Below are positions 44,269-52,553 of a DNA stretch of 64,000 nt, piece after piece; the stretch's first letter is position 1, and each line of letters starts with the position of its first letter. Where the stretch lies: the NCBI GenBank assembly GCA_023715865.1, contig JAMBOW010000008.1:62001-126000 (forward strand), written 5' to 3'. The notes below the pieces were generated by a model. It saw only the letters and a program-made list of their open reading frames with translations, was not told the DNA's origin and ran no database searches. The DNA comes from Neobacillus mesonae. Lineage in GTDB: Bacteria; Bacillota; Bacilli; Paenibacillales; Paenibacillaceae. Position numbers and translations under genes: made by a program.

Positions 44269-44550
44269 TCATACCCCTCTTCGTTTTTCTCTCCATTTAA
44301 AAATAAGGAACTTGATAAAGTATAGGTCCAACCAGAGGACCAGAAATAATAACAGATAGCCCGAGGCAAAAATGAGCCAGGACAGCATACTGCTGAGCAT
44401 ACCATTCGGAGCATAAAGACTTGCGACAATCATCGGCATTACAACGAATTCGAACAAATTCCCATCCATTAGGATCAGCATAACCAATGTAGCCGCTATA
44501 CTAATCATCGACAGCAAGAGCAAAACCTTTGAATACGAGCGTTTTGGCAT
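44269..44550 (-). CDS. Small membrane protein, unknown function
   Basis: 93 residues with three predicted helices (about 8-28, 31-47 and 55-82) and a positively charged tail (KWREKRRGV). ATG follows AAAGGA by 12 bases. Divergent from the DUF2164 gene. I do not recognise the family. Confidence 0.6.
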   Translation of the reverse strand: MPKRSYSKVLLLLSMISIAATLVMLILMDGNLFEFVVMPMIVASLYAPNGMLSSMLSWLIFASGYLLLFLVLWLDLYFIKFLIFKWREKRRGV

Positions 44551-44648
44551 CTGCTAACACAATCCTTTCTTTTCGTAAATGTCATTTTGACGGTTCGCCT
44601 AATATAAGGTAGCATGAAGGAAAATAAGGTGTAAAAGGAGTATATTTG

Positions 44649-44903
44649 ATGAAGGCTGCAAAATTGCCAAAAGAACAAAAAGAGCAGATGATTCGTCTGA
44701 TTCAGCAGCACTTTGAAGAGGAGCGGGGAGAAACTATCGGTGAACTGGCCGCAGACAGCATGCTGGATTTTTTCCTGACGTCTCTTTCCCCTTACATATA
44801 TAATCAGGCGCTGAGTGACTGCCGCACCCTCGTGAATCAGCGAATGATATCCATGGAAGACGATATTTATGCCTTGGAGAAAAAAATGCCGTTATCTCGG
44901 TAA
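44649..44903 (+). CDS. DUF2164 family protein
   Basis: 84-residue soluble protein. The pattern LPKEQKEQMIRLIQQHFEEERGE, GELAADSMLDFFLTSLSPYIYNQAL and IYALEKK matches DUF2164, a family of unknown function. ATG at 44649 is 8 bases after AAAGGAG. Followed after 33 bases by a GNAT gene. Confidence 0.8.
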   Translation: MKAAKLPKEQKEQMIRLIQQHFEEERGETIGELAADSMLDFFLTSLSPYIYNQALSDCRTLVNQRMISMEDDIYALEKKMPLSR

Positions 44904-44936
44904 TATCGCTAGAATCTACTGAAGAAAGAAGGTTTG

Positions 44937-45488
44937 ATGATGTTTGCATACAAAGTCGATGAAGATATTGCACTAAGACCCCTGTCTCTTGAGCACGCCG
45001 GAGCATTGTTCAGTCTGACGGACAAATCAAGAGATCGACTGCGTGAATGGCTCCCTTGGGTCGATCAAGTTGTAGAAGAACAGCATTCCGTTAATTTTAT
45101 CAAAAATGCACTTAAACAAGGTTCGGAAAACGGCGGGTTCACAGCAGGCATCTGGGTTAAGGATGAACTGGCCGGAGTGATCGGCTTTCACGAAATCGAT
45201 TGGACGAACCGGTCAGTGAGCATCGGCTACTGGCTTGGCAAAAGTCATGAAGGTCAAGGACTCATGAGTTCAGCTTGCCGTGCGCTTGTGGATTATGCCC
45301 TTGTTGAACTGGATTTAAATAGAGTCGAAATCCGCTGCGCTACAGGAAATCATAAGAGCCGCGGTATCCCTGAACGATTAGGATTCGTGCTGGAGGGCAT
45401 CGTCCGGCAGGCGGAAAGACTGCCGCAGGGATATGTTAATCATGCTGTCTATGGCATGCTGCAGAGTGAATGGAAGTTGCTGCGTTAG
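44937..45488 (+). CDS. GNAT N-acetyltransferase, RimL/YdaF-like
   Basis: 183-residue acetyltransferase of the RimL type: N-terminal DEDIALRPLSLEHA, REWLPWVD near residue 36, and the acetyl-CoA motif SIGYWLGKSHEGQGLMSSA near residue 100. RimL-like enzymes acetylate ribosomal-protein N-termini or small molecules; the substrate is unknown. The GAAGG site could serve ATG 44937 or 44940. Confidence 0.85.
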   Translation: MMFAYKVDEDIALRPLSLEHAGALFSLTDKSRDRLREWLPWVDQVVEEQHSVNFIKNALKQGSENGGFTAGIWVKDELAGVIGFHEIDWTNRSVSIGYWLGKSHEGQGLMSSACRALVDYALVELDLNRVEIRCATGNHKSRGIPERLGFVLEGIVRQAERLPQGYVNHAVYGMLQSEWKLLR

Positions 45489-45530
45489 AATAAATTTATA
45501 TTACATAATGATTATACTCTAGATTTATTT

Positions 45531-45572
45531 AGGCATCTGCAGATCCTGCAGCATGCCTTTTTATTTTTTAAT
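45531..45572 (+). terminator. Terminator after the RimL-like gene
   Basis: AGGCAT...TGCA (45531-45541) pairs with TGCA...ATGCCT (45547-45558), followed by TTTTTATTTTTT. Confidence 0.8.
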
Positions 45573-45659
45573 GTAGGTTTAAGGTTCCCTTCATCCGAGC
45601 CTCATCCCAGGTTGGTAAGCTGTATATGCCGCCACATTAGGAAGGGAAGGTATGAAATA

Positions 45660-45878
45660 ATGAATAAAATTATGTCGCAATGGGTGATGTCGAGCTCACT
45701 TGCGATGACGTTAACACTCGGAATGGCACTAAACACAAGTCCCTACGGCAGCAATGCACAGTTAGCAGCGAATACGGAGAAATCACAACCCTCGGGCAAG
45801 TCCGTCTCCGTCAAAGCGGGATCAGGACGGCAGCAGAATGAACAACAGCACATACAAGAACCGAAGACGAATACGTAA
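45660..45878 (+). CDS. Small putative secreted protein
   Basis: 72 residues beginning with a possible signal segment (MNKIMSQWVMSSSLAMTLTL, residues 1-20), then a hydrophilic tail rich in Gln, Ser, Lys and Asn. ATG lies about 10 bases after GGAAGG. No family recognised; coding status rests on the ribosome binding site and signal-like start. Confidence 0.45.
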   Translation: MNKIMSQWVMSSSLAMTLTLGMALNTSPYGSNAQLAANTEKSQPSGKSVSVKAGSGRQQNEQQHIQEPKTNT

Positions 45879-45911
45879 ACTCTAAAATGAAGAACCTATA
45901 ATATGAAGATG

Positions 45912-45942
45912 AAAAAGAGGCTGTCCTTATCAGGACAGCCTC
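45912..45942 (-). terminator. Terminator after the sigma/anti-sigma operon
   Basis: GAGGCTGTCCT pairs perfectly with AGGACAGCCTC around a 4-base loop (45917-45942); the minus strand ends in T5. Confidence 0.88.
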
Positions 45943-45989
45943 ATTATGTTTTACATGTAAACTAGAACTTTTTAAAAAGAGAACCTCTT

Positions 45990-47636
45990 TTATTTTCCAT
46001 CAGTCAACAGGACTCGAAGCTCATCTTCAGGCTTCTCGGTACGGTACATAAAAGCATAGATTTCGAGCTCACTCGCTCCTTCAAAATTCTCATATACATC
46101 CATGCTTTTATTTTTTCCATTACCGGCAAATTCAATAATAGAAGGCACTCCGTAGACTAAATCCTTTCCTTGTCCATAGTAGGTTTGATTAATGCCGCCG
46201 AAGTTCTTCGTATCACTGCTTTCGGATTCAATGTATAGATTGTTATCCTTCAAATAGTAGGTCCAGGTGACCGGATAACCTTCATAATCCTGTGTAAAGC
46301 ATTGCTTCTCTTCAGAAATTCCGGATATTAGTACTGGCTCTTGGCTTCCTTTATGCTCATCGATCCGATGATCTGCGATCAAAGTGATTGGACTTGTTCC
46401 AATTGAAGACAATGGGATGTCAGGAGTTAATTCGAACCGGAGCTCTGATTTATATTTATTCTCCTGATAAGCATCGTAGCCCTCAAGCAGCTTCCCTCCT
46501 ACTTCAAGATGATAGTTCAGGTAAGGAATCCTCGTGTACTTTTCTTCATGCTGCAGTACAACACGTATCTGTGTCGGTGTTACGATCATTTCTGTAATTT
46601 GGCTGCCTCCTGGTATTTCGTCAATCGGGATCGCCAGCTTTTCCTTGACTGTCCCGCTCTCCATTTGTTTTTTAGATAAAGAGAGACCCAGGTTCCAATC
46701 TCCTTCAATATGCTCCGCCTCGCGATCATATGCAAGTCTGAACTCGCTAGCTTCCTCGTTAAGGTCTGCCGTTGCAAAGATCTGCTGTGTCGTGTATTCC
46801 TCATTCAGACCTGGCGTGCCGAACACAGATGGCTCGGCCACTTCAATAGTTTCCCCTTTTGCATTCAATACCTCCAAGCGATACCAAGACCAGTCTTTAT
46901 CGGATGGGTCAGTAAGGGAGATAGATGATTTCAACATGGTCTTATCTTCTGATTGCTGGAACGATTCAATACGAATGGAATCAATACCATCCTTCTCTAC
47001 CGAGAAAGTCTGTCCTTCCGATTTCGCCGGATCCAGAGCAACTGAATAAGATGCGTCCTCTGTAAATCTTATATTCTTCAGCTCAAAGCTTATGTCAGCA
47101 TTCTGTGCATCCATAACCCAATCCGATTCAAAATACCCTTGATACTGTCCAAGCTCTTCATTCCATTGCTGAACGTAATGTCCTTCAATGGTCTTTCCCT
47201 GGCTGTCGAGTAAACCTATCGATTCATAATAAATATTTTGGCTGCCCCTATCTCCCGGATCAAGGCTGTACAGAAGGACCGTGCGGTTCTCATCCGTAAA
47301 AGCGGTATGTACCGTCAAGGTTATCCCGTTCTTTGTAACTGACTTCTCAATGCTTTGGCCGAGCCCCTGTTCAAGCGCAGTCTGAATCCCTGCTCTAGTA
47401 GATAGAACATCCGTCCAATCGTAGGAGATAGCCGCATAGACAGGCGCGGCTGCCAGCGCCACGGCAATACTGATTGCAGCTGCTGTTTTTTGTCTTCTCT
47501 TTCTTAAGACAGCCGCTTTATTCTTCTTATCCCTCAGCTCGCCCTTTTGTATACTCTCAAACATCTGATCAAAATCGGGGTAAGGCATGGATGAGTGCTG
47601 AAGCTGTTCCTTTAGTTTGTTTTCAGTAGATTCCAA
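45990..47636 (-). CDS. DUF4179 transmembrane anti-sigma-type protein
   Basis: 548 residues: a cytoplasmic N-terminus of about 50 residues, one membrane helix (about 51-70, AAAISIAVALAAAPVYAAIS), then a DUF4179-type extracellular domain and a long beta-rich region. Start is TTG, 9 bases after AAGGAG, and overlaps the end of the sigma gene by 14 bases. This is the usual arrangement of an ECF sigma factor with its membrane anti-sigma; the sensed signal is unknown. Confidence 0.8.
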   Translation of the reverse strand: MESTENKLKEQLQHSSMPYPDFDQMFESIQKGELRDKKNKAAVLRKRRQKTAAAISIAVALAAAPVYAAISYDWTDVLSTRAGIQTALEQGLGQSIEKSVTKNGITLTVHTAFTDENRTVLLYSLDPGDRGSQNIYYESIGLLDSQGKTIEGHYVQQWNEELGQYQGYFESDWVMDAQNADISFELKNIRFTEDASYSVALDPAKSEGQTFSVEKDGIDSIRIESFQQSEDKTMLKSSISLTDPSDKDWSWYRLEVLNAKGETIEVAEPSVFGTPGLNEEYTTQQIFATADLNEEASEFRLAYDREAEHIEGDWNLGLSLSKKQMESGTVKEKLAIPIDEIPGGSQITEMIVTPTQIRVVLQHEEKYTRIPYLNYHLEVGGKLLEGYDAYQENKYKSELRFELTPDIPLSSIGTSPITLIADHRIDEHKGSQEPVLISGISEEKQCFTQDYEGYPVTWTYYLKDNNLYIESESSDTKNFGGINQTYYGQGKDLVYGVPSIIEFAGNGKNKSMDVYENFEGASELEIYAFMYRTEKPEDELRVLLTDGK

Positions 47637-48156
47637 TGGGTCTCTCTCCTTCCAAACGGTAGATTCCTTCTTTCTCCATCTTCGCGCGCATTAGCTTCAG
47701 CGCTTTATGGAGCCTGGATTTGACTGTGCCTGCCGGGATACCTAGCGCTTCTGCTATCTCTGCCGTCGATAAATCACTGCTGTAGCGAAGCGTTACTACA
47801 GCCCTAAGCTTATCCGGAAGCTGGCTAAGCAGTACGGCATACTCTTCTGCTGTCGCCCTCTCGATCACAATGGTGTCCGGAGATTTAACAAGCCCAGCAG
47901 ACTGGTCGTGCTGGATTTGGACCAGCTGTTGCTTTTCCCTTTTCGTCTTGTTCTTCCTAAGTACATTCAGGCAGTGGTTCATCGTAATTCGCATAATCCA
48001 TGCCTTGAAGTGCTCTATATTGCTCCAGTTCTGCCGAAATACCGTAATAAAGATATCGTGGCACGCATCTTCGGCATCCTGTGCATGATGGAGCATATAG
48101 TAACAAGTCCTGTATACATCTTTATGGTAGGAATCGAACAGCTCTCGTTCCGTCAA
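47623..48156 (-). CDS. ECF-type RNA polymerase sigma factor
   Basis: 177-residue sigma-70 family protein with region 2 (LFDSYHKDVYRTCYYMLHHAQDAEDACHDIF, shown in part near residues 8-38) and region 4 helix-turn-helix (STAEIAEALGIPAGTVKSRL near residue 130). TTG at 48156, 8 bases after GAGAGGAG, is favoured over an in-frame GTG at 48177 that lacks a site. Pairs with the overlapping anti-sigma gene and has a possible self-recognised promoter. Confidence 0.9.
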   Translation of the reverse strand: MTERELFDSYHKDVYRTCYYMLHHAQDAEDACHDIFITVFRQNWSNIEHFKAWIMRITMNHCLNVLRKNKTKREKQQLVQIQHDQSAGLVKSPDTIVIERATAEEYAVLLSQLPDKLRAVVTLRYSSDLSTAEIAEALGIPAGTVKSRLHKALKLMRAKMEKEGIYRLEGERPIGIY

Positions 48157-48187
48157 TGACTGCACTCCTCTCTTCACCTGATGCTAT

Positions 48188-48216
48188 ATAGACAATCGAG
48201 GATTAAAAACGGTTCA
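48188..48216 (-). promoter_or_regulatory. Candidate ECF autoregulated promoter
   Basis: Minus strand TGAACC (48211-48216), 17-base spacer, GTCTAT (48188-48193). The TGAAC -35 and GTC -10 are typical of ECF promoters and lie about 30 bases before the sigma start. Confidence 0.5.
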
Positions 48217-48246
48217 TTTTAGACCTCTTACTCTTTTTTATGTAAC

Positions 48247-48290
48247 GACAAAAACCGTCTGCATCTCCGGGATAAAAGAAACAGACGGTT
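48247..48290 (-). terminator. Terminator after the GNAT gene at 48303
   Basis: Minus strand ACCGTCTG (48289-48282) pairs with CAGACGGT (48261-48254), followed by a T-run. Confidence 0.75.
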
Positions 48291-48302
48291 GTCGATTGCT
48301 AT

Positions 48303-48800
48303 TCACTTCAGCAAATAACGCATTAATATATCATCTATATAGGCTCCGCCAATATAAAATTCACTCATGAGCCGCCCCTCTTCAACAAAACCGCACTTCT
48401 CGTAGAAGGAAATAGCCGCTTTATTATGTGACAATACCCTTAAGCGAAGCTTCTTGATATTTTGTTTGCTCGCGAGCTCCTTAACCGCCTCAATAAGCCT
48501 GCTCCCGATTCCCTGCTTCTGATAATCGGGATGAACGGCTATATGGATTTCAAGTACATGCTCATTGCTTATAAGTCCTGTAGGTGTTTGAAATCCGACA
48601 TATCCGACGACATACTTATCCATAACGGCGAGGATTTGGCTTCCCGGCGGAGACGTGTGCAAATACTGCTCCCTGGATTCCCATTGGACCGGTCCAGGTG
48701 CGTTATGCTCGTCCCATACAAGCGCATCTAAATCCATCAGCTGCCTTGCATCCCTAAGCTGTGAAAGCCGGACCTGTATTGCATCCTGGATCATGATCAC
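48303..48800 (-). CDS. GNAT family N-acetyltransferase
   Basis: 165-residue acetyltransferase with the acetyl-CoA-binding HPDYQKQGIGSRLIEAV near residue 93 and NKAAISFYEKCGF near residue 125. Substrate unknown. The start may be GTG 48800 (11 bases after GAAAGG) or ATG 48794. Monocistronic. Confidence 0.85.
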   Translation of the reverse strand: MIMIQDAIQVRLSQLRDARQLMDLDALVWDEHNAPGPVQWESREQYLHTSPPGSQILAVMDKYVVGYVGFQTPTGLISNEHVLEIHIAVHPDYQKQGIGSRLIEAVKELASKQNIKKLRLRVLSHNKAAISFYEKCGFVEEGRLMSEFYIGGAYIDDILMRYLLK

Positions 48801-48942
48801 ATTTGTTCAAACCTTTCTTCCCCGCTACTCGAGTTTTCTTTAATTTATCTGGCAAGAGCGTTTTTCTTATTTTATCACAGGTTTTTCATCGTTTTCAGCA
48901 TGATCTCGAGCAATAATTCTAGATTATTTGGAAAATAACGAT

Positions 48943-48977
48943 AAAAAAAGACACTCCTGATCTTGTCAGAAGTGTCT
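48943..48977 (-). terminator. Terminator after the chitinase gene
   Basis: Minus strand AGACACT (48977-48971) pairs with AGTGTCT (48955-48949), with TCTGA/TCAGG pairing inside, ending in T7. Confidence 0.85.
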
Positions 48978-48994
48978 CTGCTATCCGTACTAGC

Positions 48995-50809
48995 CTATTG
49001 AAGCTGCCACAGAGCAGGTACATTCACTGGCTCCCACCCAAGCAGCGAGGTGTGAGACTGCAGGCATTTATATGTGCTGCCGTTATAGGTTACCAGCTGT
49101 CCAGCTGTATAAGATGTATTCGCCTGCCAAGCCGAAGTCCCAGGATTTGTTGTTTCGGCCGCAGTCTTCACGCTCAAGGCGCTGCTCGCAGCAGATATAT
49201 TACCCGCCGCGTCCCTTGCCCTTACCGTAAAGGTATACGTAGTATCTGGCGTAAGCCCACTGATGACTGTGCTGGTCCCGGTAACGGCTGCAGCTAGATT
49301 TGCACCGTTATAAACGTTGTAGCCTGTCACGCCTATGTTATCGGTTGAGGCATTCCATGCCAGCGCCACTGAGCTGGCTGTAACTGCGGTAGAGCGTACA
49401 TTCCCTGGGACGCTTGGTGCCGTGGTATCTGCAGGCGGCGTGGTTCCTCCGGCAGACAGATCGGATTTCAATTTGTTTTGAAGCGTCCTGTTACGGTCAC
49501 CGCTCAGCTCCCAGAACATCGCTCCGCCAAGACCCTTGCTCTTGATATATGCTGTCTTGTATCCAATGGATTCTGCATCATCATAGCTGATAAATCGCTT
49601 GTTGGATGAATTATACAGATAGGGCACCTTGGCTGTATCATTCCAGTATCGGGTATATCCATTTTTGTTGATATAGTTGGCTTCTAAATCATAAAAATCA
49701 AAGGAGCCTGCCTCCCAGGTTCCTACGGTTGAACCTCCGGAGCATGTTTGATACTGCCCGTTATTTGTCTGTGCACAGCCATCCCAGCCTCGCCCGTAAA
49801 ACGGCACACCGAGCACAAGCTTGCCGGCGGGTACGCCTGCATTCAAATGTCCTTGCGCACCTGCTGCAGCGTTAAATGTATCGGCATTAGGTATACCTGC
49901 AGCGGCAGCCGCCGAGTCATAGTTCAGAGGCGCATTGTGAGCGCTGATTTTTTGCCAAGCCCCGTTAAAGTCATACGTCATGATGTTTATCCAATCCACA
50001 ATAGAAGCAATGTTCGCAAGCTCAGTATTGGCAACAAAGCTTGGAGATGCCCCGCTCGCGATCGTCAGCACATATTCTTTTCCGTCCGCTGCTTCGGCCG
50101 CATCCAGCTTTTCACGAATTTTGCTTAGCAGGAGGGTGTAGTTTTGTTTATCCTGCGGCCGCTTGCTGTTTCCGTCAAGTCCGCCCGAAACCGGATACTC
50201 CCAATCCAAATCCACCCCGTCAAAGTTGTATTTACGGAGGAAGTCTACAGCTGAATTTGCAAAGGTTTCTCGGGTCTCCGGCGTGGCGGCTACATCGGAG
50301 AAGCGGTTAGACCACGTCCATCCTCCGACGGAGATGATTGTTTTCAGATTAGGATTGATTTGCTTGAGCTTGTGAAGCTGATTGATATTGCCTGCATAGG
50401 GCTGATCCCATGTATCCCCGGCAAACTGCTTACCGGTATCAATCCATGGATCTCCGAGCACAATCGTTCCGTTCGGAACGCTGATTGCCTGGCCTTTCTC
50501 ATCCTGACAGCTCCATGTAGCCGGATTGGGTCCAGTCGGATCCGGATTACCATGAATCCCATTCCAACAAATATCGGCAAATGCATAATTGATATGCGTT
50601 ACTTTGGTCGGGTCGATATCGGATACGTTGTAGTTTCTGCCATAAGCTGCCCAAGCAGGATAGTATCCAACTATTTTATAAGAATCGGCAGCCTCCGCTT
50701 TACTAGAGGTAAGTGTAAGAGAAGGAACAACAATGGATAAGAGCATGGACAGACCTAGAAAAATCTTTGCAGCTTTAATAAGAGCATGATTTCTATTTGA
50801 GCTTAGCAT
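48995..50809 (-). CDS. Secreted GH18 chitinase with FnIII and CBM5/12 domains
   Basis: 604-residue exported enzyme. Signal peptide residues 1-41 ending in KAEAA; GH18 barrel about 44-445 with catalytic DGVDLDWEYP near residue 199 and SVGGWTWS near residue 161; a fibronectin III domain about 465-550; and a C-terminal CBM5/12 chitin-binding module (WQANTSYTAGQLVTYNGSTYKC) about 560-604. It cleaves chitin outside the cell. ATG follows GGAGG by 10 bases. Closest in layout to ChiA1/ChiD-type chitinases of bacilli. Confidence 0.95.
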   Translation of the reverse strand: MLSSNRNHALIKAAKIFLGLSMLLSIVVPSLTLTSSKAEAADSYKIVGYYPAWAAYGRNYNVSDIDPTKVTHINYAFADICWNGIHGNPDPTGPNPATWSCQDEKGQAISVPNGTIVLGDPWIDTGKQFAGDTWDQPYAGNINQLHKLKQINPNLKTIISVGGWTWSNRFSDVAATPETRETFANSAVDFLRKYNFDGVDLDWEYPVSGGLDGNSKRPQDKQNYTLLLSKIREKLDAAEAADGKEYVLTIASGASPSFVANTELANIASIVDWINIMTYDFNGAWQKISAHNAPLNYDSAAAAAGIPNADTFNAAAGAQGHLNAGVPAGKLVLGVPFYGRGWDGCAQTNNGQYQTCSGGSTVGTWEAGSFDFYDLEANYINKNGYTRYWNDTAKVPYLYNSSNKRFISYDDAESIGYKTAYIKSKGLGGAMFWELSGDRNRTLQNKLKSDLSAGGTTPPADTTAPSVPGNVRSTAVTASSVALAWNASTDNIGVTGYNVYNGANLAAAVTGTSTVISGLTPDTTYTFTVRARDAAGNISAASSALSVKTAAETTNPGTSAWQANTSYTAGQLVTYNGSTYKCLQSHTSLLGWEPVNVPALWQLQ

Positions 50810-50876
50810 TAGTACATGGCCTCCTTCATCGTTTTGCTTGCTGAAACCATTCAGAAACGGACGATGCGTGTTCGAG

Positions 50877-50892
50877 AACTGGTCATCCAGTT
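50877..50892. promoter_or_regulatory. Candidate operator palindrome before the chitinase gene
   Basis: AACTGGTCATCCAGTT has perfect 6-base arms around TCAT, 68 bases before the chitinase start. A second half site (CCAGTT, 50900-50905) and TGACC/GGTCA arms lie next to it. The rest of the 51136-50810 gap shows no gene and no recognised riboswitch. Weak resemblance to DasR/NagR-type sites is not enough to name the factor. Confidence 0.45.
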
Positions 50893-51136
50893 AGGCATGC
50901 CAGTTGACCCGAGCAGGTCATGATGCCTCAAACAGCGGCTGGTTGAGGGGTTAAGCTTCACTCCTTTCTTACAGAAATCGGACCATCCCCTTAGACTTGT
51001 TCAATAAAGGGTGCTGCAGCATCTGCGTTGTTTTACAGGGAATTTACATATCCTCACCTTGTATTTAATCAGCTAATTTCAATGGAGATAAGGGATAAAT
51101 TAGTGCTGTGGAGGGTGAAAAATGTGATATTACGCA

Positions 51137-51182
51137 CAAAAAAGACTGCCCTCCAAGTCAGATGACTCTGGAAAGACAGCCT
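51137..51182 (-). terminator. Terminator after the MFS gene at 51230
   Basis: Minus strand GGCTGTC...CCAGAGTCA pairs imperfectly with TGACTTGGAGGGCAGTC (51181-51144), ending in T6. Confidence 0.75.
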
Positions 51183-51229
51183 CGAGCTGCATATTCGAAT
51201 GATTACTTAGGGAGAGAAGATCTTACCCT

Positions 51230-52465
51230 TTACATATTTACCGATTCGTCATGAAGAGCATGTCCCCTTGAAGCATTGGCTTTAGCATGAACAATAAAGG
51301 CAATAATACTGATTCCTGCCGTAATGGTTGCAAACCAGGCAACTGGAGACAAGCCGCCCCCATCATACATGATTCCCATTGCATACGGTCCTGCAACCCG
51401 TCCAATCGCGCCAATACCGCCGGAAACACCCAAGTAGAAGGGCGCTGCTTTTCCACCATGCTCCGATATAAACGCAGGCGTAGCAGGTGAAATTAGCATC
51501 TCTCCAAGTGTTATGAGGATCATTGCCAGAATCATGCCCGGGTAATGCTGGAACAGAGCAATGACAGCAAACCCGGCCGTGTAGAGCACGCTGCTGACAA
51601 TCATCTGCGTTGATGAAGTTGGCGCAATCAGCTTTTTAATCAGAGTGGTCACCGGCTGAGCCACGAATATCAGAATACCGTTCAGCGTCCACAGCAGGCT
51701 GTAGGCTTTTTTCTCCATCCCCTCTTCAATAATGAAGGGCGACACTCCTGTATTCCAGATGGAGTTGCCGATCAGGATGAACAACGTGCCAAGACTGATA
51801 AAGAGGTATAAGCGAATGTTTCGCATCAAATACCAGGTATTTTCCTGGCTCTGCTCCTCGGATTTATGCTTCTTCGGTACATAGACCGTACCCTGCTCGC
51901 GATCGACCTTGCTTAAATAAACGAAGAAGTAGACGCCAAAGATGGCAGAGGTCACTCCGTTCATTATAAAGCTGAGGTGATACGAGATATCTGCCAAGAA
52001 CCCGCTGAGCGCTGTACCCAGCGCAACCCCGATATTTTGAGCAACATAAATGACGTTAAACAGCTCGCCTCTTCGATCCGCAAAGCGGAACCCGACGAAG
52101 GCTTGAATCGCAGGTAAAGATAAGGAGTTAAACAGACCGATCAGCCCCATCATCACTACAAACAGCCACCAGATCCCGCTGATCCATGGCAGTGTGAAGA
52201 GCCCTATTGCATTCAGAATAAGAGAGCCTACGATCAGCTTTTTCACACCGATTTTATGATAAAGTCCGCCACCGATCAGCTGTCCGAAAATTCCCCCGAG
52301 CGATTGAATCAAAATAACAAACCCTGCCTGTGACATGCTCCTGCCGAGCTCATCAAATACATACATGGTCGTCAGCGGCCACATTAACGAGCTCCCCGTC
52401 GCATTCACCAGGCTGGCAATCAAAAACACTTTTACTTCCTTCGGATAATGATCAAGCCATTTCAT
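51230..52465 (-). CDS. MFS transporter (MdtH/YttB-like)
   Basis: 411-residue twelve-helix carrier. The N-terminal NATGSSLMWPLTTMYVFDELG and the loop motif GGGLYHKIGVKKLIVG near residue 64 place it among drug-efflux-type MFS proteins. Substrate unknown. ATG at 52465 is 8 bases after GTGGGAG; the in-frame GTG at 52480 lies inside that site. Confidence 0.87.
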   Translation of the reverse strand: MKWLDHYPKEVKVFLIASLVNATGSSLMWPLTTMYVFDELGRSMSQAGFVILIQSLGGIFGQLIGGGLYHKIGVKKLIVGSLILNAIGLFTLPWISGIWWLFVVMMGLIGLFNSLSLPAIQAFVGFRFADRRGELFNVIYVAQNIGVALGTALSGFLADISYHLSFIMNGVTSAIFGVYFFVYLSKVDREQGTVYVPKKHKSEEQSQENTWYLMRNIRLYLFISLGTLFILIGNSIWNTGVSPFIIEEGMEKKAYSLLWTLNGILIFVAQPVTTLIKKLIAPTSSTQMIVSSVLYTAGFAVIALFQHYPGMILAMILITLGEMLISPATPAFISEHGGKAAPFYLGVSGGIGAIGRVAGPYAMGIMYDGGGLSPVAWFATITAGISIIAFIVHAKANASRGHALHDESVNM

Positions 52466-52553
52466 CTTATGTTCTCCCACGAAGTCTTTTAAATCTCAGG
52501 ATTATAGACTGGAATAATAGGATGTAAAATCCTGTTTATATCACACAACTCGA

